In this document: positions 25,317 through 34,062 of the stretch, piece by piece | How the letters are laid out: each line of letters starts with the position of its first letter | How positions within the stretch are numbered: position 1 is the first letter of the stretch | Assembly: GCA_015061805.1 (NCBI GenBank) | Contig: SUVV01000006.1 | Span: 58,471 to 122,470, forward strand | Length of the DNA: 64,000 nucleotides | Direction of reading: 5' to 3' | From: Lentisphaerota bacterium | GTDB lineage: Bacteria > Verrucomicrobiota > Lentisphaeria > Victivallales > Victivallaceae | Translations under genes and position numbers: made by a program | Notes under the pieces: generated by a model | What the model saw: the letters and a program-made list of their open reading frames with translations, nothing else | Database searches by the model: none | What the model was told of the DNA's origin: nothing

Positions 25317-27548
25317 ATGAAACTTCCTGAACTGCTTTCCCCTGCCGGAAACGCCGCTTGTGCGCTGGCGGCATTCGATGCCGGAGCCGATGCGGTTTAC
25401 GCCGGGTTGTCCAAATTCAACGCAAGAGAGCGCGGTGACAATTTCACTGTGGATCTGCTTCAGTCAACAGTCGACTATGCCCATAAAAACGGTAAGAAGG
25501 TCTATCTGACGCTCAACACGCTCATCAAAGAGTGTGAATTACCGGAATTACTGGAAATGCTCAGTTGTGTCAGCGATATCGCGCCGGACGGAGTGCTGGT
25601 GCAAGACCTCGGTGTCCTGCGTATCGCGAGGGAATACTTCCCGCAACTTGAACTGCACGGTTCGACCCAGATGGGCATCCATAACTCGGCAGGCATGGCG
25701 CTTGCCGAAAAATTGGGACTTGCCAGAGTGGTTCTGGAACGTCAGCTCACCCTTGAAGAGTTGGCGGCTATCCGCAAACGTACCAAACTGGAACTGGAAG
25801 TATTTATTCACGGAGCGCTCTGCTGTTCACTCTCCGGCAGCTGTCTCTTTTCCTCCTATCTCGGCGGTTGGAGCGGCAACCGGGGAAAATGCAAACAGCC
25901 CTGCCGCCGCCGTTACTACTCCAAGACCGGGAACGGATTTTTCTTCTCACCGCAAGACCTCTGCGCCGCAGAACTCATACCGCAACTGCGGAAGATCGGT
26001 GTTGATTCATTGAAAATCGAGGGCCGTCTGCGCCAGCCGGATTATGTCAGCAACACCGTAAAAGCCTACCGGATGCTTCTGGACACGCCGGATGACAATT
26101 TTCAGGAAGCACTCTCCGAAGCAAGAAATCTGCTGAGCCGTACCTGCGGCCGCCGCTGGTCGACCGGCTTCTATACCGAAACTTCACCGCAGGAGTTGAT
26201 CAAAGCCGATGCGCTGGGCGCCGCCGGAATGCGGGTCGGCAATGTGGATGGAGTTTCTGAACGCGGTTTTGTCTTCACCTCGGGAAAACGGCTCTTTCTG
26301 GGCGACCGTCTGCGGATCCAGCCGCACTCGGGTGACGATGGTACGGCGGTCACATTGACCCGGATGCTCGTTGATAATCAGTCGGTTCGCCGGGTTATGC
26401 CGGGAGAAAAAGTTTTTGTCTGCTGTGACAAACCGGTTTCTCCGGACGGGATCGTTTTCAAGATCGGCGAAAGTTTTGCTGATTACAGCAAGCGCATCGC
26501 GGCATTGCCGCCGCGCAAAGCGATGGTCGATCTGGACATCAGTATCACCCGCAAAATGATGACAGTCAAGGTTAAAAATGCCAAAACAGAACCGGTCATG
26601 CTGCCGCTTGACCTTGCCGATGCGGCAAAGCATCCGCTGGAATCCGAAACAGTCAAAGCGGCATTTGCCGAAAATAATTCAGATGTTTTCGCCTTGAGCA
26701 GCAGCACCTCCGTCAAAATTGACGGCAACTACTTCATGCCGGGTTCGGTGCTGAAACAACTCCGGAGAAGCGCGTGGGATGAGATCTTTTCACAACTTGA
26801 TCCGGAAATGCTCAATCCGGTCAATGACAGTTCAAAAGCGCTTGACCGCTTCCTCACCGATTACCGCAATATCCAGCCGCTCCGCTATCCCCAGGAAACC
26901 CGTCTGGTGGAAACTGTCGCCCTCAAACCCAATGGAGCCGAACCGGCTGACCGCCGGGCGATCCGAGCGGACAACCTCTTTGATATCAACAAGATGACTC
27001 AGGAAGCCATCCTGCCGGAATTCTGTCCGGAATACCGCCTTGCCGCCGTCAGCAAAGCCATAAACGCTGCATACAAGCAGGGCATCCGGCGTTTCCGGGT
27101 GACTTCGCTCTACGCGCTGGAACTGTTGGCAGAATACCAGGATATCAAAGTTATCGCCTCTGCGCCGCTCCCGGTGTGCAACAGCATGGCGCTCATGGAA
27201 CTTGCCCGCTTCAATGTTTCCAGAGCGACCGCCCATATTGAAATGACCGGAGCCGAAATCGAAGCATTACGCGACAAAGCGCCGTTTGAATTGGAGTGTT
27301 TCCGTCTGGGCAGACCATCACTTCTGGTCACCCGCGCCCGGATTCCATTTGAGGGGGCATTCAACGATGCCAGAGGCAATAAGTTTGAATTGCGCTATGA
27401 CAAGCGCAGCGGATTATCGCGGATATTCCCGGTACGGGTGGTGTCGATCCCGCGCATTGCCGGAGTCTACGACTTCTACGACCTGCGCAACGCCCATTGG
27501 AAAAACGCCGAAACGGATACATTCAACTTCGATAAAGCGTGGAATTGA
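25317..27548 (+). CDS. Peptidase U32 family protein, RNA-hydroxylation type (RlhA/TrhP-like)
   Basis: The 743-residue protein begins MKLPELLSPAGN, the standard U32 start, with DAVYAGLSKFNAR and a TLNTLIKE block. The U32 signature is complete (EVFIHGALCCSLSGSCLFS), and further cysteines at GKCKQPC could complete an iron-sulfur site. Bacterial members of this family are known to hydroxylate 23S rRNA (RlhA) or tRNA wobble uridine (TrhP), not to act as general proteases. The length and long C-terminal region look more like RlhA. Which RNA it modifies is not decidable here. Confidence 0.8.
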   Translation: MKLPELLSPAGNAACALAAFDAGADAVYAGLSKFNARERGDNFTVDLLQSTVDYAHKNGKKVYLTLNTLIKECELPELLEMLSCVSDIAPDGVLVQDLGVLRIAREYFPQLELHGSTQMGIHNSAGMALAEKLGLARVVLERQLTLEELAAIRKRTKLELEVFIHGALCCSLSGSCLFSSYLGGWSGNRGKCKQPCRRRYYSKTGNGFFFSPQDLCAAELIPQLRKIGVDSLKIEGRLRQPDYVSNTVKAYRMLLDTPDDNFQEALSEARNLLSRTCGRRWSTGFYTETSPQELIKADALGAAGMRVGNVDGVSERGFVFTSGKRLFLGDRLRIQPHSGDDGTAVTLTRMLVDNQSVRRVMPGEKVFVCCDKPVSPDGIVFKIGESFADYSKRIAALPPRKAMVDLDISITRKMMTVKVKNAKTEPVMLPLDLADAAKHPLESETVKAAFAENNSDVFALSSSTSVKIDGNYFMPGSVLKQLRRSAWDEIFSQLDPEMLNPVNDSSKALDRFLTDYRNIQPLRYPQETRLVETVALKPNGAEPADRRAIRADNLFDINKMTQEAILPEFCPEYRLAAVSKAINAAYKQGIRRFRVTSLYALELLAEYQDIKVIASAPLPVCNSMALMELARFNVSRATAHIEMTGAEIEALRDKAPFELECFRLGRPSLLVTRARIPFEGAFNDARGNKFELRYDKRSGLSRIFPVRVVSIPRIAGVYDFYDLRNAHWKNAETDTFNFDKAWN

Positions 27549-27555
27549 CCGTATT

Positions 27556-28440
27556 TCAGCGGTTAAGCAATATCGCAAGTATTGAAAATCCGATGGTGAA
27601 ATACCATGACAAAGTGATCTTTTCCCGGAGCAGCAAGACCGAAATCAAGGCTGTTCCGAGAATTGACACTGTGTTTCCCAGAGCAAAAACCGTCACCGCC
27701 GATGCCTTGCCGACCAGATAAAGCTGAAGTCCGTAGCCGGAACTTGCACCGATCGCCAGCAACGCTCCACCCCAGAAAGCATAGCGGTTGAACACCCATT
27801 TTTTCCCGACGGTAAGTTCGATCACACCGCAGAGCATGATTCCGAAATAGACCAGAGAGAGGATGACATTTCCGCAGGCATCGCTCAAAGTCCGGGAAGT
27901 TCCGGGCAGATTTATCTGGGAAGCGACCTTCAAACCAACCGACATGGTACTGTTGAAAACAACCAGCAAAATCAGTATCAGGCAGTAACAGATCTTCTGT
28001 TTCCAGGAAGATTCCACCTTGTTCCCGCCGGAACAGAATGAAGCGCTTATGATTGCGCCAATGGTCGCCAGTATCGAAAACAGCTGAAACACCGAAATTT
28101 TCTCTCCGCAGGAGAGCGCCGAATAGATGATCACCGGAATAAATCCAAGCGAAACCGCACACCAACTCGGCGACAATGGCCCCAGCTGCAGCGCCCAACG
28201 CAAAAAGACGATCACCCAGTATTGAGTAAAGCCGATCAGAGCGCCGATGAGAATTACCGGAAGAGTGCAGAGACTCCATTCATTCCAACCGATCAGACCG
28301 AAGCCCAATGTTCCTGCGATCGACAGAAACACCGCGCATTGGATCGGGCGGACATTGCCGTTGGCTCCGATCTTATAAGCGGCGCCGCCAATGGAAAACA
28401 TAAATCCGGCAAGTATGGACAATAAAATGATCTGATTCAT
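27556..28440 (-). CDS. DMT-superfamily membrane transporter
   Basis: The frame is open from a TTG at 28452, but the ATG at 28440 (MNQIILLS), just after GAGGGAG, is the natural start, giving 294 residues. About ten hydrophobic helices in two halves and the length fit EamA/DMT or the related rhamnose/glucose transporter fold. It converges with the U32 gene (8 bp between stops). Its substrate is not predictable. Confidence 0.7.
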   Translation of the reverse strand: MNQIILLSILAGFMFSIGGAAYKIGANGNVRPIQCAVFLSIAGTLGFGLIGWNEWSLCTLPVILIGALIGFTQYWVIVFLRWALQLGPLSPSWCAVSLGFIPVIIYSALSCGEKISVFQLFSILATIGAIISASFCSGGNKVESSWKQKICYCLILILLVVFNSTMSVGLKVASQINLPGTSRTLSDACGNVILSLVYFGIMLCGVIELTVGKKWVFNRYAFWGGALLAIGASSGYGLQLYLVGKASAVTVFALGNTVSILGTALISVLLLREKITLSWYFTIGFSILAILLNR

Positions 28441-28504
28441 AAACTCCCTCAAATATCATAAAAATTAAGCCGCTGTTAAGAAACAGCGGCTGCAATTCAA
28501 AAGA

Positions 28505-28581
28505 TGGTGGACCCGCCCGGACTTGAACCGAGGACCCGGAGATTATGAGTCACCTGCTCTAACCAACTGAGCTACGGGTCC
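28505..28581 (-). tRNA. tRNA with CAU anticodon (Met elongator or Ile2), CCA encoded
   Basis: The minus strand folds as a cloverleaf: acceptor GGACCCG/CGGGTCC, D-arm GCTC...GAGC, anticodon loop CTCATAA, T-arm CTCGG-TTCAAGT-CCGGG, discriminator A, then CCA at 28505-28507. The anticodon stem GGTGA/TCTCC holds one U-U mismatch at its middle pair. The anticodon CAU cannot separate elongator tRNA-Met from tRNA-Ile2 (lysidine-modified). It is not the initiator, because the acceptor has a normal G1-C72 pair. Confidence 0.93.
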
Positions 28582-28650
28582 ATCCTGTGATTTACATACT
28601 ATATCACCGGAACTGCTTTTTTCAAGTGATTTTCTAAAAAAAACTCAAGG

Positions 28651-30135
28651 TTATGCCAACACGGATTTGATAAATTCGCCCATAGCTTCCTTGGAAACAC
28701 TGTTTTTGTGCAGCACGGTACTTTCACGCAGAGCGGCAAGCGGCGCCGGGATCGGAGTGCCGCTCGCTTCGGAAAGTTTCTCCATCACGGTGAAACCATC
28801 GCTCTCCATGCCATTTCCGCCGATAGCAGAAAGCACTGCCGGCGCGAACTTATAAGGGGACGCAGTAGAAGCAATGATAACAGGAGTGGTATCCCCGTTG
28901 TCTTTGACATAACGCTGATAGACATTGACCGCTACGGCAGTATGGGTATCGCAGAGATAGTTGTATTTGTCGAAACAGCATTTTATTGTCCGGCGGGTCT
29001 CTTCATCATCGCAGAAGCCGCCGTAAAATTCCTGCTTGAGTTTGCCGAATATGCTGTCCGGAATGCGGTATTTGCCATTTTCCTTGAGTTCCTGCATCAA
29101 GGAAGCGACCAGTTCACAATCGCCGTCCGCGAGGTGATAGAGCAGCCGCTCCAAATTGGAGGAGATCAGAATATCCATCGAGGGACTATCGGTGGTGTAG
29201 AATTCACGGTTTCGATCATAAATACCGGTGGCGATGAAGTCAGAAAGAATATTGTTGCGGTTGGAGGCGCAAATGAAGCGCTTCACCGGCAGCCCCATCT
29301 GCTTGGCATAGTATGCAGCAAGAATATTTCCGAAATTGCCGGTCGGAACCGCCACATTGACCGCATCTCCGGCAGCGATTTTGCCGTTTTTGAGCAAATC
29401 ACAGTAACTGGAGATGTAGTAGATGATCTGAGGAGCCAGACGGCCGAAGTTAATGGAGTTCGCAGAAGAAAACTCCATATTGCGCGCTTCGAGATATTCG
29501 GCGATCTTTTTATCGGCGAAGATATTTTTCACGCCGGTCTGAGCATCGTCAAAGTTTCCTTCGATAGCGCAGACGGCGACGTTGGCGCCCTTCTGGGTGG
29601 TCATCTGAAGTTTCTGCATGTCGCTCACCCCGTCTCCGGGGAAGAATACGACGATGCGGGTACCGGGGACATCAGCGAAACCTTCCAGCGCCGCTTTGCC
29701 GGTATCGCCGCTGGTGGCGACCAGAATAACGGTCGTGCGTCCCGGACAGTTTTTCCGGGTGGCGACAGTGAGCAGATAGGGCAGTATCTGCAGAGCCATA
29801 TCTTTGAAAGCACAGGTGGGGCCGTGCCACAGTTCCAGAATATTCATTCCCGGTGCGATTTCCTGCAAAGGAGCAGGATCATTGTTATCGAAGCGTCCTT
29901 CATAAGCGCCTTCGACACAGTATTTCAACTCATCGGCGCTGTAATCGGTCAGAAACTTCTGAAGGATACGGAAAGCACGTTCCTTGTAAGACAATTTTGC
30001 CAACGCTTCCAACTCGCCGGGGAACAGTCTGGGAAACGCGGAAGGGACAAACAAACCGCCATCATCGGAAATACCTTTGGCAATCGCCGCAGAAGCAGTG
30101 ATTTCACAATTTTTTCTGGTACTGGTAAAAAACAT
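28651..30135 (-). CDS. thrC: Threonine synthase
   Basis: At 494 residues this is a class I threonine synthase. The PLP-binding lysine is Lys111 in CAFKDMALQ, and the later SGDTGKAALEGF is the phosphate-binding loop. It makes threonine from O-phosphohomoserine. No thrA or thrB is adjacent. The promoter at 30173-30201 is nearly consensus. Confidence 0.95.
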   Translation of the reverse strand: MFFTSTRKNCEITASAAIAKGISDDGGLFVPSAFPRLFPGELEALAKLSYKERAFRILQKFLTDYSADELKYCVEGAYEGRFDNNDPAPLQEIAPGMNILELWHGPTCAFKDMALQILPYLLTVATRKNCPGRTTVILVATSGDTGKAALEGFADVPGTRIVVFFPGDGVSDMQKLQMTTQKGANVAVCAIEGNFDDAQTGVKNIFADKKIAEYLEARNMEFSSANSINFGRLAPQIIYYISSYCDLLKNGKIAAGDAVNVAVPTGNFGNILAAYYAKQMGLPVKRFICASNRNNILSDFIATGIYDRNREFYTTDSPSMDILISSNLERLLYHLADGDCELVASLMQELKENGKYRIPDSIFGKLKQEFYGGFCDDEETRRTIKCCFDKYNYLCDTHTAVAVNVYQRYVKDNGDTTPVIIASTASPYKFAPAVLSAIGGNGMESDGFTVMEKLSEASGTPIPAPLAALRESTVLHKNSVSKEAMGEFIKSVLA

Positions 30136-30172
30136 CTCTGATCCTCTTTTGGAAAATTACTATTGTTTACAT

Positions 30173-30208
30173 AATATATCACTTTTTTATCGGATATTCA
30201 ACTTGACA
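30173..30208. promoter_or_regulatory. Back-to-back promoters of thrC (minus) and the exported protein (plus)
   Basis: On the minus strand, TTGAAT (30196-30201) and TATATT (30173-30178) have a 17-bp spacer and serve thrC. On the plus strand, TTGACA (30203-30208) and TATATT (30226-30231) also have a 17-bp spacer and serve the gene at 30262. The two -35 boxes are one base apart, so polymerases would compete for the site. Confidence 0.7.
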
Positions 30209-30261
30209 ATTCAAAGTTAGCGCGATATATTGATATCAATCAACCCAAGAAAGGAATTATT

Positions 30262-31197
30262 ATGTTGAAAAAATTGTCTGTCATCTGTGCGGTGTGCCTT
30301 GCACTCATTGCAAGCGCCTCCCCGATCGCAAAAATCCCGGCAAAATCCGGAGTCGTGGTCTACGCGAACGTTTCTGAAATCATCAAATACCCGCTGGTTC
30401 AGCAGTTCCTCGGTTCGGTAACGCTTCCTCCGGAAATAAGCATCAACGACTTTGAAGGAAAAGTTGCATTAGGTGCATCTTTTACCGGCGACATCAAAAA
30501 AGAAAAAAATCTGGCATTCAATGCCGTTTACCAGACTGCAAAACCGACTGCCGGAAAACTTTTCAATCTCCTCTCCGCCGAAGCGATGAAATCCGGAGCC
30601 AAGAAATTCAAAGTTGCCGGCAAACCCGCCTTTGGAGATGATGATGCAAGAGCGATCCTGATCTCCCCCAAGGAGGTTATCCTGCAGGCCCGTTCCGGTA
30701 AATACAAATTTGTCAATCTGAAAAAGAGCAAAAACCTGCTCACCAACCGCCCGGAAGTCAAAAACAGCACGCTCGTTGTCGCAATCGACACCCCGGCGTT
30801 TGCCAGCATGGTCTCCCAAAAACTCAAACAAAACGAGCAGGAAGTCAAAGATCTCCTTGCCGGACAGAAACTCGCCATCGGCTCTCTCAAACTCAATGCT
30901 GACGGTTCACTTGCCTTCGCCAATCAGACGCTCCTCGTCGATGCCGCCGCCACCCAAAAAGTTCTTGCCATCAGCAAGCAGAGCATTGAAGATCTGAAAA
31001 AAGATCCGGCAGCTGCTGCCATTCTGGAAAAAGTCTCCGTCACCTCCAAAGGCAACACCGTCACTATCAGCGGTAAATTCTCCGCCATGGAAGTTCAGGG
31101 TGCCATCGCCCAGATCATGATGATGGTCAGCAAACTGAATGCTCCTGCCCAGCAGGCTACCGCGCCCGCCGCTCCGGCAGCTCCGGTTGCCAAGTAA
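30262..31197 (+). CDS. Exported protein of unknown function with an Ala/Pro-rich tail
   Basis: The 311-residue product has a classical signal peptide (about residues 1-20, cleavage near SAS-PIA), then a mixed alpha/beta body without recognisable motifs, and ends in an alanine/proline-rich tail (QQATAPAAPAAPVAK). The strong promoter (TTGACA-17-TATATT) and strong terminator suggest high expression as a single-gene unit. I do not recognise the family; possibly a periplasmic or surface protein. Confidence 0.7.
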   Translation: MLKKLSVICAVCLALIASASPIAKIPAKSGVVVYANVSEIIKYPLVQQFLGSVTLPPEISINDFEGKVALGASFTGDIKKEKNLAFNAVYQTAKPTAGKLFNLLSAEAMKSGAKKFKVAGKPAFGDDDARAILISPKEVILQARSGKYKFVNLKKSKNLLTNRPEVKNSTLVVAIDTPAFASMVSQKLKQNEQEVKDLLAGQKLAIGSLKLNADGSLAFANQTLLVDAAATQKVLAISKQSIEDLKKDPAAAAILEKVSVTSKGNTVTISGKFSAMEVQGAIAQIMMMVSKLNAPAQQATAPAAPAAPVAK

Positions 31198-31220
31198 GAG
31201 AATTCCTGAATAAAAAAGTT

Positions 31221-31260
31221 CGGGCAGCTGCAAAAAACTTTTTGCAGCTGCCCGTTTTGT
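31221..31260. terminator. Bidirectional rho-independent terminator
   Basis: The arms CGGGCAGCTGCAAAAA (31221-31236) and TTTTTGCAGCTGCCCG (31239-31254) are perfectly complementary and GC-rich at the base. TTTTGT follows on the plus strand, and on the minus strand the hairpin is followed by AACTTTTTT. It lies between two convergent genes and can stop both. Confidence 0.9.
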
Positions 31261-31287
31261 ATTTCTACTCAGAATTCCTGAATCAGT

Positions 31288-32148
31288 TTACTTGATGTAC
31301 TGTTGCCATCTGGCGGTAAGTTCAGGAATCGGGATATTATGACGGCCCGGCACCACTTCGCTCTGCATGGAACGCAATCCGGGGGCAGTTGACAGCAATT
31401 TCAAAGTGTGTTCCCAATCCACGCTGCCGTCCCCCGGCAGTTTATGCTGATCGTTTACAGCATCGTTGTCATGCAAATGACAGATAACGATATGCTCGTA
31501 CAGTTTTTCAAGGATATTGCATTCCCATTCAACATCTCCCCTGCCCGCCCACTGGCCCCAGGGACGGCTGTCCGGGAAATTCATGCCATGCTCCATAATG
31601 TTGGCGTGACCGGTATCGTAGCAGACACCGAGATAAGGCGTGTCGAACATCCGGATGAGTTTAAGGATTTCAGAGACCGTATTAAGCGGTTTGAAGATAT
31701 TTTCGATGCAGACGATCACGCCAAGTTCTTCAGCACGTTTGAGCAGCAATTCCAGATTGCGGCAAATGAAAGTATGCAATTCATCCAGCGTATATTGCGG
31801 AAACAGCGGAGCGTTGCCCAGATGAAAACAGCAGGTATCGACCCCACAGTCATGTGCCAGTTCCAGAGTGAGAAACTGCCGGGCAAGACCGATACGGAAC
31901 TGATCATCCGGCTGCATAAGATCGGATTCACCGCCATAGGGAGCATGGGCGTCAACGAACTTGAGTCCGGCATCCGCGACCTGTTTTTTTATTTTATTAC
32001 GGGAAGCAGGTGTCCCGGCAAACTGCTGAAGCAATGTTTCAGATAAAACGATGTTTTTTCCGCCGCAGCCGGCAAATTCATTCAGCAAACTGACACGCTG
32101 TTCGTCATTGAGATTGGCAAAATCAAGATAGTAAGTAAACGGCACCAT
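31288..32148 (-). CDS. Sugar phosphate isomerase/epimerase family protein (xylose-isomerase-like barrel)
   Basis: I start at the ATG at 32148 (MVPFTYYLDFANLND), because the 20 extra residues in the longer frame read as an unlikely Cys/Phe-rich peptide; this gives 286 residues. The barrel motifs HAPYGGE, CFHLGNAPLF, CIENIF, CYDTGHANI and CHLHDNDAVND carry the His/Glu/Asp residues that bind a divalent metal in this superfamily. The reaction is unknown: relatives include inositol-catabolic isomerases, epimerases and endonuclease IV-like enzymes. Confidence 0.75.
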   Translation of the reverse strand: MVPFTYYLDFANLNDEQRVSLLNEFAGCGGKNIVLSETLLQQFAGTPASRNKIKKQVADAGLKFVDAHAPYGGESDLMQPDDQFRIGLARQFLTLELAHDCGVDTCCFHLGNAPLFPQYTLDELHTFICRNLELLLKRAEELGVIVCIENIFKPLNTVSEILKLIRMFDTPYLGVCYDTGHANIMEHGMNFPDSRPWGQWAGRGDVEWECNILEKLYEHIVICHLHDNDAVNDQHKLPGDGSVDWEHTLKLLSTAPGLRSMQSEVVPGRHNIPIPELTARWQQYIK

Positions 32149-32233
32149 AAAGCATATCTCACAAAGCATACAAAAAATTATGCCGTCTGCAAAAAATACA
32201 AACGGCATACAAAATAACGGTTACACAGAATTA

Positions 32234-32470
32234 TCAGTCGATGTCGCCTGCGCCATCGGCTTTGAGGTTCTGCACACGTTCCAGACTGCTGGTGGTTTCA
32301 CCTTCGCCGCCGAGAGTCTTGGTGATACCGGTAACCATCTCGCCGAGACGGTCACTGAAATTTGCCAAAACAAACAACGCGGCCAAAGCCACAACTGCAA
32401 TCAAGATCACATACTCGACAAACGCCTGTCCATTTTCACGTTTGCGCCGGCGGATAACAGCTTTTTTCAT
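32234..32470 (-). CDS. Flp-type pilin subunit
   Basis: GGAG lies eight bases ahead of the ATG at 32470 (MKKAVIRRRKREN), so the 78-residue form is chosen. A perfect Flp prepilin site follows the basic leader: G|QAFVEY, with Glu at +5 and Tyr at +6, then a hydrophobic helix. A TadV/CpaA-type prepilin peptidase would cut after the Gly. The acidic C-terminal region is unusual for Flp pilins in being relatively long. It lies 68 bp downstream of another Flp-type pilin gene. Confidence 0.8.
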   Translation of the reverse strand: MKKAVIRRRKRENGQAFVEYVILIAVVALAALFVLANFSDRLGEMVTGITKTLGGEGETTSSLERVQNLKADGAGDID

Positions 32471-32538
32471 CAGCATAGCTCCTTCTTGGTTATCTGCAAC
32501 TACCCGGCACTCCTGCCGGACTACAAAACTATATTTGT

Positions 32539-32730
32539 TCACGGAATCGAATAACCGATCCGGTCAACCGTTTTCTCTCCATGGGCGCCGACCGCCCTCA
32601 TCAAAAAGACCAGTACCATCAACAGCACCAGCGTTGCCGCCAGAAAAATCACATATTCTGCGATGACCTGCCCTCTGCAAGATCGTCTACCTTTTTTAAT
32701 TATGGCGGCTCTTGATCTCATTTTTTTCAT
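32539..32730 (-). CDS. Second small Flp-type pilin, overlapping the panD 3' end
   Basis: The 63-residue protein has a basic leader, a perfect Flp cleavage site (G|QVIAEY) and a hydrophobic helix ending in FLMRA. The start at 32730 lies within the last 35 bases of panD in a different frame; the ATG at 32721 is an alternative with better spacing to GGA. The two pilins share only the leader-helix pattern, so they may be major and minor pilins of one Tad/Flp fibre. Confidence 0.75.
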   Translation of the reverse strand: MKKMRSRAAIIKKGRRSCRGQVIAEYVIFLAATLVLLMVLVFLMRAVGAHGEKTVDRIGYSIP

Positions 32731-33055
32731 CCAACACGATCACAGTCGGATGGAAATCGGCAAGACGCTCCTCTTCGACAGCGCTGAACGCCATGATCGT
32801 AACCACATCTCCGACTTTTCCCAGGCGGGCAGCGGGGCCATTGAGACAAAAATCACGACCGCCGGGCTTGCCCGGAATCGCATAAGTTTCAAGTCTTGAA
32901 CCGTTATTCCGGTTGGCGACCAGAATCTTCTCATAAGGCATGATATTTGCCTCTTTCAACAATTCCGGATCTATTTCCAAACTACCTTCATAATCCACGA
33001 GGCAACGTGTAATCGTTGCAGTATGGATTTTACCGCTGAGCATCGTCCTGTACAT
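32696..33055 (-). CDS. panD: Aspartate 1-decarboxylase
   Basis: The 119-residue product matches PanD along its full length: MYRTMLSGKIHTATIT at the start, the self-cleavage site Gly24-Ser25 (YEGSLEID) that yields the pyruvoyl group, NNGSRLETYAI and a late GDVVTIMAF. It makes beta-alanine for pantothenate and CoA. Its last codons overlap a pilin gene, so a metabolic enzyme and pilins appear to share a message. The promoter at 33108-33134 has consensus hexamers but a 15-bp spacer. Confidence 0.95.
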   Translation of the reverse strand: MYRTMLSGKIHTATITRCLVDYEGSLEIDPELLKEANIMPYEKILVANRNNGSRLETYAIPGKPGGRDFCLNGPAARLGKVGDVVTIMAFSAVEEERLADFHPTVIVLDEKNEIKSRHN

Positions 33056-33107
33056 TTAACTTCAATCTTTCCTGTTTTCAGGCGGGATATTCCCGTCGCT
33101 AATCTAA

Positions 33108-33134
33108 ATTATACCACAATAGCCGATTTGTCAA
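33108..33134 (-). promoter_or_regulatory. panD/pilin promoter with consensus hexamers and a short spacer
   Basis: On the minus strand, TTGACA (33129-33134) and TATAAT (33108-33113) are both consensus but only 15 bp apart, against the usual 17. A short spacer tends to weaken a promoter or make it factor-dependent. Confidence 0.5.
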
Positions 33135-33187
33135 GCCGTTTTGACATCTGTTTTTTCACAAAAAGTCATTTTTTAGCATTAAAGTAC

Positions 33188-33216
33188 TGGACAAACGCCG
33201 GAATATGGTCTATATT
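33188..33216 (+). promoter_or_regulatory. Promoter of cpaB-cpaF
   Basis: TGGACA (33188-33193) and TATATT (33211-33216) are 17 bp apart. This unit diverges from panD-pilins across a 212-bp gap. Confidence 0.6.
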
Positions 33217-33267
33217 TACTGAAGATATAGACAAATCGTACCATATAAAAAAATAAGGATTTCCGTT

Positions 33268-34056
33268 ATGCGCAACAAATTATTGATCTTCCTCGCTGTA
33301 CTTTTCGGATTGCTTGCCTTTGTGCTGACTTACAAGCAGCTCGAAGCAGAAAAAGCCCGCATCCACGGCGATGCTGAACATGTCGTCCTGATCAAAATTG
33401 CCCGCGACATGAACGAGGGCGAAGAGATCTCCGAATCTGACCTCATCCGCTATCAGACCCGCCGCAACCGGGAAACCCAGATGCTCAGCCGCGAAATCCC
33501 CTGGAGCGAACTGGCGATGGTCGTCGGCAGAAAACTGGCAACCGCCGTTTCCAAAGATCAGACCCTGCAGACCACAGACCTCGAACAGCCTACCCAGCGC
33601 AACAGTTTCAACAATGTGGTCAACCGCAACATGCGGGCTGTCGCGCTTCCGGTCGATCCGGTAAGTTCGGTAAACTACCTGATCCAGCCCAATGACAATG
33701 TGGACGTCATCGGAACTTTCCGTTTTCCCAGCAACAAAGGCAATGCGGAAATCGATACCATCACTATCACCATTCTGCAGGATGTGAAGGTGCTGGCAGT
33801 CGGCAACCGCTGGGGCAGCGGCGCCATCGATCCCCGCGCCAACCGCAACTACGGCACGATCACGCTGCAGGTCTACCCCGACGAAGTTGAAATGCTGGTA
33901 TTCGCCTCTCAGAAAGGAACGCTTTCATTCTCACTGAGAAACCACGAAGACCGCTCCATCGACCGGAACATCGAATCCCGCAAGGTCAACTTCATCATGC
34001 TCGAAAAAGAGATCCCGAACTACAACAACCGCCGCAAAACCCGCAGAGGACTTTGA
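33268..34056 (+). CDS. cpaB: Flp pilus assembly protein CpaB (RcpC-like)
   Basis: The 262-residue protein has one N-terminal membrane helix (about residues 5-22), a SAF domain (VVLIKIARDMNEGEEISESD, then VGRKLATAVSKDQTL), and a CpaB/RcpC C-terminal domain with MRAVALPVDPVSSVNYLIQP and DNVDVIGTFR. CpaB proteins work in the periplasm with the Tad secretin. It is followed 6 bp later by cpaF. No secretin gene (cpaC/rcpA) lies next to it, as would be usual. Confidence 0.85.
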   Translation: MRNKLLIFLAVLFGLLAFVLTYKQLEAEKARIHGDAEHVVLIKIARDMNEGEEISESDLIRYQTRRNRETQMLSREIPWSELAMVVGRKLATAVSKDQTLQTTDLEQPTQRNSFNNVVNRNMRAVALPVDPVSSVNYLIQPNDNVDVIGTFRFPSNKGNAEIDTITITILQDVKVLAVGNRWGSGAIDPRANRNYGTITLQVYPDEVEMLVFASQKGTLSFSLRNHEDRSIDRNIESRKVNFIMLEKEIPNYNNRRKTRRGL

Positions 34057-34062
34057 TCCAGT

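Noticed and set aside
25317..27548. U32 gene as a secreted collagenase-like protease
   Set aside because: It has no signal peptide, and characterised bacterial relatives modify RNA rather than degrade collagen.
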